Shown in pieces: positions 24,710 through 35,138 of a stretch of DNA of 64,000 bases. The stretch's first letter is position 1. Each line of letters begins with the position of its first letter. The notes below the pieces were generated by a model that was not told the DNA's origin, searched no databases, and was given only the letters and a program-made list of their open reading frames with translations. The stretch is from Cryptomeria japonica (taxonomy: Eukaryota; Streptophyta; Pinopsida; Cupressales; Cupressaceae). A program made the translations under genes and the position numbers. The DNA is taken from positions 154,797,613 to 154,861,612 of the forward strand of contig NC_081405.1 of NCBI RefSeq assembly GCF_030272615.1, given 5' to 3'.

Positions 24710-25412
24710 TGATTAATACTGAAAAATGTTACAAAGTTGGCAAAAGTAAGTTGCTCCACTCACATAAAAGATATTATAAATCTGTTGTCATTGAAATCAA
24801 GTCGTCACACCAAAATAAGTTGAATAAGTTAAATAATTGGTTCCAAATAAAACTACCTACCATAAATTTTTGTCGTTGTCCAAAAAACATTGAGAAAGTA
24901 TGGGATGAAGCATACTAAATTTAGCCATCATTTTCAAAAGACTATCACAACCCATAAATAAGGTGATTGTGCCTCTTTTCATCGGCTTGTTTTGAATAGA
25001 CGACCTTCAAATGATGACATGGTAGATAACGTGACTTGGCACAAAGAAGTAGACAAGAAAGCGGGTGAAGTGGACAAGCAACTAGCTCAAGCAAAGGACC
25101 GAGAAGCTCAAGCACATGACCAAGCAGCTCAAGCACAGGAGCAAGCAACTCAAGCAGGCAACCAAGTAGCTCAAACAAGTAACCAAGTAACTTAAGAAAG
25201 TAAGAAACCATATCAAGCAAGTAACCAAGTGGATAATAAAAATTTGAGAATAATTAGCAACTTGACTAGAATTTTGTTCCAATTCTCTTTTCAGAAAGCC
25301 AAGCATGTAAAAACAATGTACTAAATAAAACTACCTATTACTTTGAGTAATTCTCCAAAATTTATATGACCTCGATCGTCAACTTTTGACATCAATGACA
25401 AAATATTCAATA
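24710..25412 (-). repeat. Copia-B 3' LTR (left side)
   Basis: About 703 bp. On the minus strand it starts next to a polypurine tract and ends ATTAATCA. It aligns over its full length with 40840-41523. It contains a 21-bp tandem repeat at about 25075-25195. Confidence 0.78.
25075..25195. repeat. 21-bp minisatellite in the Copia-B LTR
   Basis: About five to six degenerate units of 21 bp built on the core CAAGTAGCTCAAGCA. In plus-strand reading it gives seven-residue repeats rich in Ala and Gln (QAxDxxA). The same array, independently varied, occurs at about 41210-41335 in the other LTR copy. Probably a non-coding LTR minisatellite. Confidence 0.75.
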
Positions 25413-25530
25413 AAATCCCCCTTTGTCATTGATGGAAACTCCAACTATGCCCAAATTGAAACTAAAATTGCTATGAAATAATGTGACTCCCCCTAACGTA
25501 CTACTCCCCCTTTGACATCAATAACTAATA
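25413..25530 (-). promoter_or_regulatory. Copia-B polypurine tracts
   Basis: In plus-strand reading ATCCCCCTTTGTCATTGATGG abuts the LTR, and CTCCCCCTAACG and CTCCCCCTTTGACATCAAT lie about 75-105 bp further right. On the minus strand these are GGGGGAG-type tracts with the same TTGATGTCAAAGGGGG context as Copia-A. Confidence 0.7.
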
Positions 25531-25559
25531 CCAACTTGCATAACTAGAATTGGACTTGA

Positions 25560-26345
25560 AGAATATGATAATGAAAACTCACCCTAAGTCAAAACAATCA
25601 TTCAAGGATAGAGTGAAGTCACTCCCAAATTCTTCCCCAAGAATTCAAAAGTTTCCTTTCATAGAGGCTTAGTAAACAAATCTACAATCTGCTCTTTAGT
25701 ATAAATATATTTCAACTTAACTTACTGATTACTAAATTGTTCTCTTAGAAAATGATACTTAATAGTAATATGTTTAGTACTAGAGTGCATAACTAGATTT
25801 TTAGAGATATTAATAAGATTCATGTTGTCACAAAATATAGATATAGGATGGTCATACTCCACCTTAATGTCCTTCAACATTTGCTTCATCCATAGAGCTT
25901 GTGTACAACAATACACTGCTACAATGTACTCCACTTCAGCTTTAGATAATGAAGTAAAAGCTTGCTTTTTGCTCAACCAAGATATAAGACAACTACCTAG
26001 AAAGAATGCACCTCCACTTGCGCTCTTTCTATCATCAACAAAGCCACACCAATTTGCATCTCTATAAGCTATGAGTATAAAATAATTACCTTTAGGATAC
26101 CATAACCCATAATCCATAGTACCCTTAAGATACTTTAAGATCCTCTTACTGCATGAACACAAATATCCTTAGCAGTAGCCTGAAATCTAGCAACATAACC
26201 AACTGCTTGCATAATCTCAAATCTAGTAGCTGTAACATGTAATAAACTTCCTATCATGGACTTGTACAAAGTTTGATAAACATATGGAGACTCATCATTT
26301 TTACTTAACTTACATCATGTCACCATTGGAGTGATTATATGATTG
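25560..26345 (-). pseudogene. pol: Copia-B RT C-terminus and RNase H fragment
   Basis: Minus-strand translation gives the copia RNase H blocks in order: LKYLKGT, DANWCGFVDDRKS, SGGAFFLG, LSKAEVEY, IFCDN, SSTKH and, after a stop, a degraded DLFTKP. Upstream residues to 26345 match the end of RT. The fragment is cut at 26345-26350 by Copia-C. Several stops and at least one phase change show an old copy. The rest of pol resumes at 31251. Confidence 0.85.
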
Positions 26346-26350
26346 CAAAC

Positions 26351-26692
26351 TGTTAGGGTTTCAAGCAGATCCGAAGCAAATATGAACTAACAATTATATG
26401 CAGATTTAAATACAAAAGATAAAGAAATAAAACAGGACACAGATAACACAGAGATTTAACGTGGTTCACCCAGAATGGGTTACATCCACCATACACAGCC
26501 GTCCACAATGTCGGTTTTCATCAACAAAAACGGCAAAAAAAAAATTTCTCGGGGGCTGCCGCCCCCGAACCCTCGCTTTCTAGGGGGCTGTCACCCCCGA
26601 ACCCCTGCCCGGGGCCCGGCCCGGCCCCGGACCCCGACGAGGATACGTGCTGAGTGTACAGTACTTTGCTGATCAGTCGCCACATTTCAACA
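26351..26692 (-). repeat. Copia-C 3' LTR (342 bp)
   Basis: Plus-strand reading TGTTAGGGTTTC to TTCAACA. It is 88 bp shorter than the other LTR: a segment of about 120 bp present in the right copy (about 30965-31090) is missing. By contrast, a unit of about 32 bp in the GC-rich block (about 26550-26600) is duplicated. A GC-rich, G-quadruplex-capable run lies at about 26545-26640. Confidence 0.92.
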
Positions 26693-26760
26693 ATCTCCCA
26701 CTTGGAGACTGATCAGGCTCCACACTGAACAATCTCCCACTTGGAGACTGATACTACACG
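26693..26760 (-). promoter_or_regulatory. Copia-C polypurine region, duplicated
   Basis: ATCTCCCACTTGGAGACTGAT occurs next to the LTR and again about 35 bp to the right, as in a direct duplication. On the minus strand each gives AAGTGGGAGAT before TGTT. The copy abutting the LTR is the probable primer site. Confidence 0.75.
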
Positions 26761-26828
26761 ACACCACTGTACATGCAACATCCGCTGGAAAAAACACTAG
26801 GACTTGACTGGTATAAATTCCACAATTA

Positions 26829-29800
26829 TTAATCAAGAAGACCAACAGAAACTGATGAAGAAATCAGCTTCTCTTGTGGAACTGCCTTTGTGAACATATC
26901 GGCAGGATTCTCACTTGTGTGAATCTTCTTAAGCCGTAACTGACCCTCCTCCAAAATAGTCCGGATGAAGTGGTACCTGAGCTGAATGTGCTTTGTCCTT
27001 GAATGAAAAGAAGAGTTCTTCGCAAGATGAATGGCACTCTGGCTATCAGTATACAATGGGCTATCCTCTTGTGTCTGACCCAATTCCTTCAGAAAACATT
27101 GCAACCAAATCATCTCTTTGTTGGCTTCTGTAGCAGCAACATACTCAGCTTCAGTGGTTGAAAGTGCAACAACCTTTTGCAGCCTAGAAATCCAACTGAC
27201 TGCAGTTCCCCCTATAGTAAAAACATACCCTGTAGTACTCCTCCGTGAATCAATATCACCTGCCAGATCAGAGTCAACAAATCCACTTAGAGCAGCATTA
27301 GATCCTTTGAAACATAATGCCTTCATAGTAGTTCCTTTCAAATACCGAAGAATCCATTTCACAGCATTCCAATGTTCCATACCCGGATTACTCATAAACC
27401 TGCTCACAACTCCCACTGCATGTGCAATATCTGGCCTTGTGCATACCATTGCATACATCAGACTGCCAACGGCTGATGAATACGGGATGTTAGACATTTT
27501 ATTAACCTCTTCCTGTGCCTTTGGACACATCTCCTTAGTCAATTTGAAATGACTAGTCAAAGGTGTACTAACTGCTTTTGCATCCTGCATGTTAAATCTT
27601 TTCAACACCTTCTTTATATACTCACTTTGGGACAAATTCAAGGTTCTATTTTTCCTGTCCCGTGTAATCCTCATATCGAGAATTTGCTTAGCTGCACCCA
27701 AATCCTTCATAGCAAATGACCTGGCTAATTTTTGTTTAAGATCATTTATATGTTGCATGTTAGACCCAGCAACAAGCATGTCATCAACATAAAGCAACAG
27801 GATAATATAACTGCCATTATCAAATCTCTTAAAATATACACAATGATCAGAATGACATCTATGATAACCGTGTTCAGCCATGAAACTATCAAATTTTAAA
27901 TACCATTGTCGGGGTGCTTGCTTTAGGCCATACAGACTTTTCTTCAACTTGCACACCAAGTTCTCCTTACCTTTGACCTCATATCCCTGTGGTTGCAACA
28001 TGTAAATTTCCTCCTCCAAATCTCCATGGAGAAAAGCTGTTTTGACATCTAATTGTTCAAGATGTAAATCATCTGCAGCCACAAGACTAAGTACAGTTCT
28101 AATTGAAGTCATTTTTACAACTGGAGAAAATATTTCATCATAATCTATACCCTTTTTCTGTGCAAAACCTTTTACCACAAGTCTGGCCTTATATCTTTTC
28201 TGACCTCCTTCCTCCTCCTTCAGCCGATAAACCCATTTGTTAGGCAAGGCTCCTTTTTCTGCAGGTAAAGGGACTAAGTCCCAAGTCTTATTTTTCATCA
28301 AGGAGTCCATCTCCTCTTTCATGCCTAGTTGCCATTGTTGTTTGGCATCCACCTGCATTGCTTCTTCATATTCTTCTGGTTCACCAGAATCTGTTAATAA
28401 AATAGAATACAAAGAAGGAGAAAATCTTTCAGGGGGTCTGCTTGTCCTCGTAGAACGTCTAACACTTGCAGGAGTTTGTGGGACAATCTGTTGTTGCTGA
28501 GCATCAGGTACCTGTGGCATTTCATTTTCAGGAATCTCATCCAACACCACATATTCTTGTTTGTCCTGTTCATGCTTCTTTTCCTGCATCTGTTCTTTAT
28601 ACATAACCTTCTCATTGAATATAACATCTCTACTTCTAATTATTTTCTTATTTTCAAAATCCCATAACCGATAGCCATATTCATCTATCCCATATCCAAT
28701 GAAGGTACATTTCTGAGATTTAGCATCAAGCTTGGTTCTGTTTTCTTTATCAACATGGACAAAAACTTCGCAACCAAAAGTTTTTAGAAAAGAATAATTT
28801 ACCTTTTTACCAGTCCATGCCTCCTCTGGAATACCACCATCCAAAGGGGTTGAAGGTCCTCTATTTATCAAATAGACAGCAGTATGTACAGCATCTGCCC
28901 AAAAATGTAAGGGCAATCCAGCATGCAATCTCATGCTCCTCGCACGTTCCATGATGGTCCTATTCATTCTCTCTGACACACCATTTTCCTGTGGAGTTCC
29001 TGGAACTGTCTTCTGCTTTCGAATCCCATTTAAGGAACAGTAATCTTCAAATGCTTTGCTGCAATACTCACCTCCATTATCCGATCTGAGACACTTCAAC
29101 TTTTTTCCTGTCTCATTCTCAACCAGAGCTTTCCATTTCTTAAAAGTTTCAAAAACATCTGATTTTTGTTTTAGGAAATATACCCATGTTTTTCTAGTTG
29201 AGTCATCAATAAAAATAACATAATAACAAGAGCCACCAAGAGATGATACTTGAGCCGATCCCCATACATCTGAATGTACAAGCTCTAACTTCTCACTCTT
29301 CTTCTCTTTCCCAACCTTGAGAAATCTGACTCTTTTCTATTTACCATAAACACAGTTTTCACATAACTCTAAATCAATCTTCTTTAGTCCTGGCAATAGA
29401 TTTTTGGAGTGAAGGATTTTCATCCCTTTCTCACTCATGTGCCCAAGCCTATGGTGCCACATTATCGAATCTGTTCTTGCAACATTTATTGTTGTTGTCC
29501 CTGCAGTAACTTTATCTGTAGCAGCTAAGGTAGAGTAAGTGTTACCAGTACACAGATATAATGTGCCTACCTTCGCACCTTTAGCTACTACTAACGATCC
29601 TTTAGTGACCTTCCACATACTATCTGAGAAGGTAACTATGCAACCTTCACTACCTAGTTGCCCTGCAGAAATTAAATTTCTTCTTAAATTAGGAACATGT
29701 CTTACCTCCTGCAGAAACCAGTCATTACCATTCTGCAACTTGATCTTTATCTTTCCTTTTCCAACAATTTGACAGGGCTCATCATCACCCAAATATACCT

Positions 29801-30755
29801 GTCCAAAATCACCTTGAACATAATCTAGAAAATATTTTCTATGGGGTGTAGCATGAAATGAAGCCCCAGAATCTATTACCCAGGAATCATTAACATTATC
29901 CAAACATAAGATTAAAGCATCTTGTAGAGTATTACTTGCAATATTAGCTTCCTTACTATCATTTTCATTTTTGTCTCCTTCTTTGTTTTTCCGAGACCAA
30001 CAGTCTTTCTTTAGATGACCAGGCTTTCCGCAGTACCAGCAATCTTTCTTTCCTCTAGATTGAGAGCGTCCTTTCTTTGACTTCCCTCGTGACTTCTCAT
30101 TTCCAGGGCCTTTTCCTCTTTCCTTTGATCTTCCTCTGTTCTCCACATTCAAAACACTACCCGATGATGTTGGAGTCTCACCTGTGCTTTTCCTTCGCAT
30201 TTCCTCGCTTAGGATAACACCAACAATATCATCAAATACCAAAGTATTTTTACCAGAGACAGAGTTACTTACAGCCATAACCAAGCTATTCCAGCTTTCT
30301 GGCAAAGAACATAAAATCAAGAGAGCCCTAACCTCTTCTGCAAAGGTAATTTTTACCGAAGACAATTGACTGGTAATTGTATTAAATTCATTTAAGTGCT
30401 CCGCTACAGATCCTCCCTCACTCATTTTCAAATTAAACAAACGCTTCATAAGAAATACCTTATTCGAAGCCGAGGGTTTCTCATACAGCTTAGCCAATGT
30501 TGCCATCAAATCTACAGTCGTTTTTGCTTCTGTTATATTGAATGCTATAGACGCTGCAAGGCACAATCGAATGGATCCCAGTGCCTTTCTATCTAAAATG
30601 TCCCACTCTTCATCTGATATTGTGGTCGGTTTCTTTGCCTTTCTTTCCAATGGCCGCCACAAATCCTTTTGATACAGGTAATCCTCCATCTGCATTTTCC
30701 ATAACTGATAATTCTGGCCGTTAAACTTTTCGACCTTGAATTTGGAATCCTCCAT
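26829..30755 (-). pseudogene. gag-pol: Copia-C gag-pol polyprotein, one internal stop
   Basis: A single phase of 1,308 residues from the ATG at 30755 (MEDSKFKVEKFNGQNY) to TAA at 26829. It runs: UBN2-type Gag; basic Arg/Ser/Gly linker; knuckle CX2CX4HX4C (about 30000-30044); protease DSGAS (about 29860-29880); HHCC zinc finger (about 29340-29460); integrase SDVWGS, SDNGGEY and NGVSERMNRT; RT YVDD (about 27780); RNase H with VDSDLAGD and YTDSQSA; end DMFTKAV. The only defect I see is TAG at 29337-29339 where Gln is expected. The length is normal for Tork/Tnt1 copia. All catalytic motifs are retained, so readthrough or a single sequencing difference would matter. Confidence 0.95.
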
Positions 30756-30801
30756 TGCTCCCACTCAAATCTGAAAGTCCTGCCAATTTACAGAAAACCT
30801 C

Positions 30802-30813
30802 GCTCTGATACCA
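30802..30813 (-). other. Copia-C primer binding site
   Basis: GCTCTGATACCA, reverse complement of the tRNA-Met PBS, two bases from the LTR at 30816. Confidence 0.95.
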
Positions 30814-30815
30814 AT

Positions 30816-31245
30816 TGTTAGGGTTTCAAGCAGATCCGAAGCAAATATGAACTAACAATTATATGCAGATTTAAATACAAAAGATAAAGAAATAAAACAG
30901 GACACAGATAACACAGAGATTTAACGTGGTTCACCCAGAATGGGTTACATCCACCATACACAGCCGTCCAATCTTTCTTATTATCCAGCAAAAATAGTAC
31001 ATCAACCTTACAATACCTTAAGCATCCCAACCACTTATAACATGCATTTTTAGGGCAACAAACAAAGTCGGCCTTTTTAGGGTTTTATTACAATGTTGGT
31101 TTTCATCAACAAAAACGGCAAAAAAAAAATTTCTTGGGGGCTGCCGCCCCCGAACCCCTGCCCGGGGCCCGGCCCGGCCCCGGACCCCGGCGAGGATACG
31201 TGCTGAGTGTACAGTACTTTGCTGATCAGTCGCCACATTTCAACA
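30816..31245 (-). repeat. Copia-C 5' LTR (430 bp)
   Basis: The longer LTR copy. In plus-strand reading the GC-rich block (about 31134-31190) includes GGGGGCTGCCGCCCCC and CCCGGGGCCCGGCCCGG. It ends TTCAACA, followed by the target duplicate CAAAC. Confidence 0.93.
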
Positions 31246-31250
31246 CAAAC

Positions 31251-33850
31251 ATCCATTCTAAACCTTTTCAACATCTCTCTAATATATTTTGTTTGAGAAA
31301 TGAAAATGCCTCTATCTAATTGATGAACTTGCAAACCAAGAAAGAATGACAACTTACCCAATATGGACATTTCAAACTCCCTCGTATTAGTAACAAAAAA
31401 TAGACACATCTCTTCGCAATCACTACCAAAAATCAAATCATCAACATAAACCACATTAATCAACATATGATTAACTTCTTCTTTAACATACATATTGTCG
31501 CATGTTATCCATCTTCTAAATCCCTGTGCTACTTCAAATAACTGTCTAGTCTATCATACCAAGCACATAGGGCTTTTTTAAGACCATAGAGTGCCTTTTT
31601 TTACTTGCATACATAGTTTTGATTTTATGATATACCAAACCCATATGTCGACTCTAAATAAACTTCTTCATTTAGATTACCATTCAAAAAATAAAATTTA
31701 ACATCTATTTGAAAAAATTAAAAACCTTTAAAAGAAGCAAAGGCTAAGAACATTCTAATAGCTTCTAAATGTGCAATAGGAGCAAAAGTTTCTTTGAAGT
31801 CAATACCTTCAACCTGTGCATAACCTTTGCACACAAGTCTTTCCCTGTTCCTCACCACTTTACCATCTTCATTCAACTTATTTATGTACACCCACTTTGT
31901 ACCAACCATGTTCTTATCTTTGGGTCTTGGGATAAGTTCCCAAGTTTCACTTTTTCTGAATCTGATCAAGATATTCTTCCATGGCTGCAACCCAATGTTT
32001 ATCTTCAGTTGCCTCCTAAAACTTTTAGGCTCAATCATGGACAACAAGGGGATATCTTCATTTTCAGAATAGTTAACACTTCTTCTTGTTGCTCTTGGTC
32101 TATCCTCTTGCAAAATCATATCAATAGGATGATTTCTTTGAACAAACTTTGATGAAGTCTTCAAAAAGGTCTTAAATGTGTTCTTACCTTGGTCATTTGT
32201 AGGTGTATTTTTTGTAGTTACATATGTTGTCCCATGTTGAACACTTGAAGATGTATTTTTATAATTTACATATGTTGTCCCATGTTGTACATTTGAAGGT
32301 GTATTTCCAAAATTTACATTTGTTGTCCCATGTTCTATATTTTAAGGTGTTTGTTGAATAATACTTTCTTCTTCATCTACTTGACAACTACCATCATCAT
32401 CTTGCATCTTGTCATGAATTTTAGCATCTTCATGAAACTTCATATTAACACTTTAAAAAATCTTGAATAATCTTTTATTAAAACATCTATAAACTTTAAT
32501 TTTAGAAGAGTATCCTAAGAAAATCTCTTCATCAACCCTGGGATCAAATTTTCCAAGATTGTCTTCATCCCTCTTAATATAACAAAGACCATCAAATATT
32601 TTGAATTATTTAACTAAAGTGGTCTTACCTTTCAAAACTTCACATGGAGTTTTGTTGTTCTTTTCTCTAATCAACCCCCTATTATGGATGCAAACAATAG
32701 CATGGACCACCTCTCTCCAAAAGGAATCATTCACTTTAGACTCATTCATCATACTACGAGTCATTTTTTGGATTGATCTATTCTTCTTCTCAACAAGACC
32801 ATTTTGTTTGGGTGTCCTTGTAGCTGAGTATTGTCTTTTTACAACATATTTTCATAAAAATTAACAAACTCATTTGATGTGAACTCTCCTACATTTTCTA
32901 AACATAAGCATTTAATTTTTAGACCATTCTCATTCTCCACTAAGGATTTGAAGGCCTTGAAATTCTCAAGTGCTTATGATTTTTCCTTGAAAAATGTAAC
33001 CCAAGTCATTCTTTAAAAATCATCAATAAAAACCATAAAATACTTCTCACCTTGCATACTCCTAGTTTTTGTAGGCTGACATAAATCAATATGGATCAAC
33101 TGAAGAGGCTTTGTGCTAGAATACTCTTTTTATTTGAAACTCTTCCTTGTTTGCTTTCCCAACTAACATTCTCTGCAAACAATGTTTGAAGTTTTAGTGA
33201 GCTTTGGCATGTCTCTAACAACTTCCTTTCTACCGATATGAACAAGACTATCGAAGTTCATGCATCCCATCCTCTTATGCCATAGCCAACTTTCATCCAC
33301 CTAACTCATACAACACTTCTCAGTTTTGATATCATCAAGAATGTACAGATTGTTAGAACCCTACTTCCATCAACAATATGTTTACCATGTTCACTAATTT
33401 CACAACAATATGAATTGAAAACTAAACTATGTCCTTGATCATACACAGTTGACTCACATCTAATAGATTGTGTTTTAAACCTTCTACATATTAAACATTC
33501 TCAACTTTGGTCTCATCACCATCCAAAATAAGTGCTCCTTTAACTTTGATTTTTGCAAATGTATTACCACCAAATCTTACCTTACCTCCATTAGTGCTTT
33601 CAAGAGTGAGAAACTTGCTCGTCTCTAGTCATATGCCTAGAACAACTATTGTCAATATACCATATGTCTTTTCATTTTGTGCAAGAAACGTTATTTGCAC
33701 AATCAAGGATTCTAGTGGAACTTATTTCTCCTTCTTCCTCCAAACCTTAGTAACCTCCTTTGCTTTGTTCTCTTTCTCAACCTTCTAGTATCCTTGTCTT
33801 GAAAATATGGGTCCCTCTTTTTGCTTTTTGTGGCTTTGTTTTTTAAAATT
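31251..33850 (-). pseudogene. pol: Copia-B pol (protease, integrase, N-terminal RT), decayed
   Basis: Read from right to left, pieces appear in copia order. These are a protease remnant with D-N-S-C in place of D-S-G (about 33640-33700), a GAG-pre-integrase finger (about 33150-33350), an integrase core and C-terminus (about 32450-33000), RT start (31718-32164) and YVDDLIFGS (about 31425-31455). Many stops and phase changes break it. The left end at 31251 is the Copia-C insertion and the right end near 33850 is element X. The sequence resembles Copia-A more than Copia-C or Copia-D. Confidence 0.85.
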
Positions 33851-33859
33851 TTTGCCTGG

Positions 33860-35085
33860 ACACCCCGGAACCCCGAAGTCCTAAGGAGTCCTTTGTTTGT
33901 TTTTGAAGTCCTACCCCGGAACCTTGGAGTCCCGAAGTAGGCATTTGTTTTAGTTATGTTTTGACCTCAAAACCAGAGATCCCTGGAGTCCCGAAGTCAT
34001 GCCTTGTCTCTTTTCTGTTGTTGAAGCCTCAAGACTTCGAAGTCCCGAAATCCTGAGTTCTTCATGTTTTGTTGTTAGCAACTTCGGAACCCCGGACCCC
34101 CGAAGTCCCAAGGTTTTTTTGTTTGCTTTCCTTTTTTACCTTGAACCTCAAAACCCCGGAGTCCTGAGGTCTGTTGGTGTTTTTAGCTTTCACCCCGGAA
34201 CCCTGGAGTCCCGAAGTGAGTTTTGCTTTCTTTTTGTCTTTTGACCTCAGAACCATGGAGTCCCGAGGTGTCTTGTCTTCTTTTTTGTTTGCCACCTCAA
34301 AAGTTCGGAACCCTGGACTCCCAAGGTCTTGTTTAAGGTGATCATACATACGAAGTTCGAGGGGTATAAATAGGAGGAATGGACTTTTCTAAGTTCATTT
34401 GTGCACTCAATTTTTTCAAACCTTCTAGTTGTGACCTCCCAACTTCGCACCTTCGTGTTGCTAGGTTTTTGTGTGTTTTCTCCCATCAAGTTGGTAGATT
34501 TTTTCTCCTTCCTTGTGTTTTCATGTTTAGATCTTTTAGTTTCTTTGTTTTTAGTTTAGATTTTTCCATTTTTTTTGCATTCCTAGTTTTGCATGTCTTG
34601 TTCTTCCCGCGTGCCCTAGTTTTCTTCACCTCGGAACCCCGGAGTCCTGAGGTTGATTGCTTTTGGGTCGTGTATTCACCCTGGAACCTCGGAGTTCCAG
34701 ATCATCTCAAAACCTACGAGTGAACAACCCCTAATCTCAAAACCCTGAAACCCTGGAGTCCCAAGGTCCTTTCTTATTTGGCCATTGTTTTAACCTCGGA
34801 ACCCCGGAGCCCCAGAGTTCCGAAGCATCTTCTTGGTGCCCTATTGAACTACCCTGGGACTTCGGAACCCCGAAGTCCTGAAGTCAACTTTTTCTATTTA
34901 CCCCAGAACCCCAAAGTTCCAGACTCCATTTGTTTTATCTACCTCAGAGCCCTGAAGTTCCGGACTTGGTTTTTCAAGCCTATGCTAACCTCGGAACCCC
35001 AGAGTTCTGAAGTTAGTTGTTTTAAAAGGAAGTTATTCACCCTGGAACCTCGGAGTCCCAAGGTGGATGATATTATTGATATTTT
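33860..35085. repeat. Array of about 20 hairpin-capable units (ACCTCGGAACCCCGGAGTCC type)
   Basis: Units of about 26-28 bp are scattered every 40-60 bp in T-rich DNA, following ACCTCGGAACCCCGGAGTCC plus CGAGGT. The outer arms pair (ACCTC/GAGGT), and in several units both arms change together (ACTTCGG/CCGAAGT near 34080; CACC-TGG/CCA-GGTG near 35038). A 250-bp gap near 34380-34630, downstream of a TATA box, has only weak units. No protein-coding explanation was found. Confidence 0.85.
34365..34372 (+). promoter_or_regulatory. Possible TATA box of element X
   Basis: TATAAATA in a GGGG...GGAGG setting, about 770 bp before the ATG at 35139. A pyrimidine-rich acceptor-like CTTTCTTGCAG ends at 35124, so the leader may be spliced. 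Confidence 0.45.
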
Positions 35086-35138
35086 TTAGTATGCAATGGA
35101 CTAATTTATGATTCTTTCTTGCAGATTAGAGCATTTAG

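Larger units (their letters stand above)
26351..31245 (-). mobile_element. Copia-C: near-complete Ty1/copia element (Tork/Tnt1-like) inside Copia-B
   Basis: LTRs at 26351-26692 and 30816-31245, a PBS, one long coding frame and duplicated PPT-like tracts are all present. Perfect 5-bp target duplications CAAAC flank it (26346-26350, 31246-31250). The Copia-B reading phase continues correctly across the site once the insert and one duplicate are ignored. With a single in-frame stop in about 1,308 codons it is the youngest-looking element here. Confidence 0.96.

Noticed and set aside
24992-25195. A 67-codon heptad-repeat protein
   Set aside because: It lies inside an LTR minisatellite, and the opposite strand is the coding strand of the element.
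34062-35089. Frames of 80-114 codons in the element X array
   Set aside because: All contain the repeat unit translated (SEPRSPEV-like) in several phases, so they reflect the repeat and not a gene.
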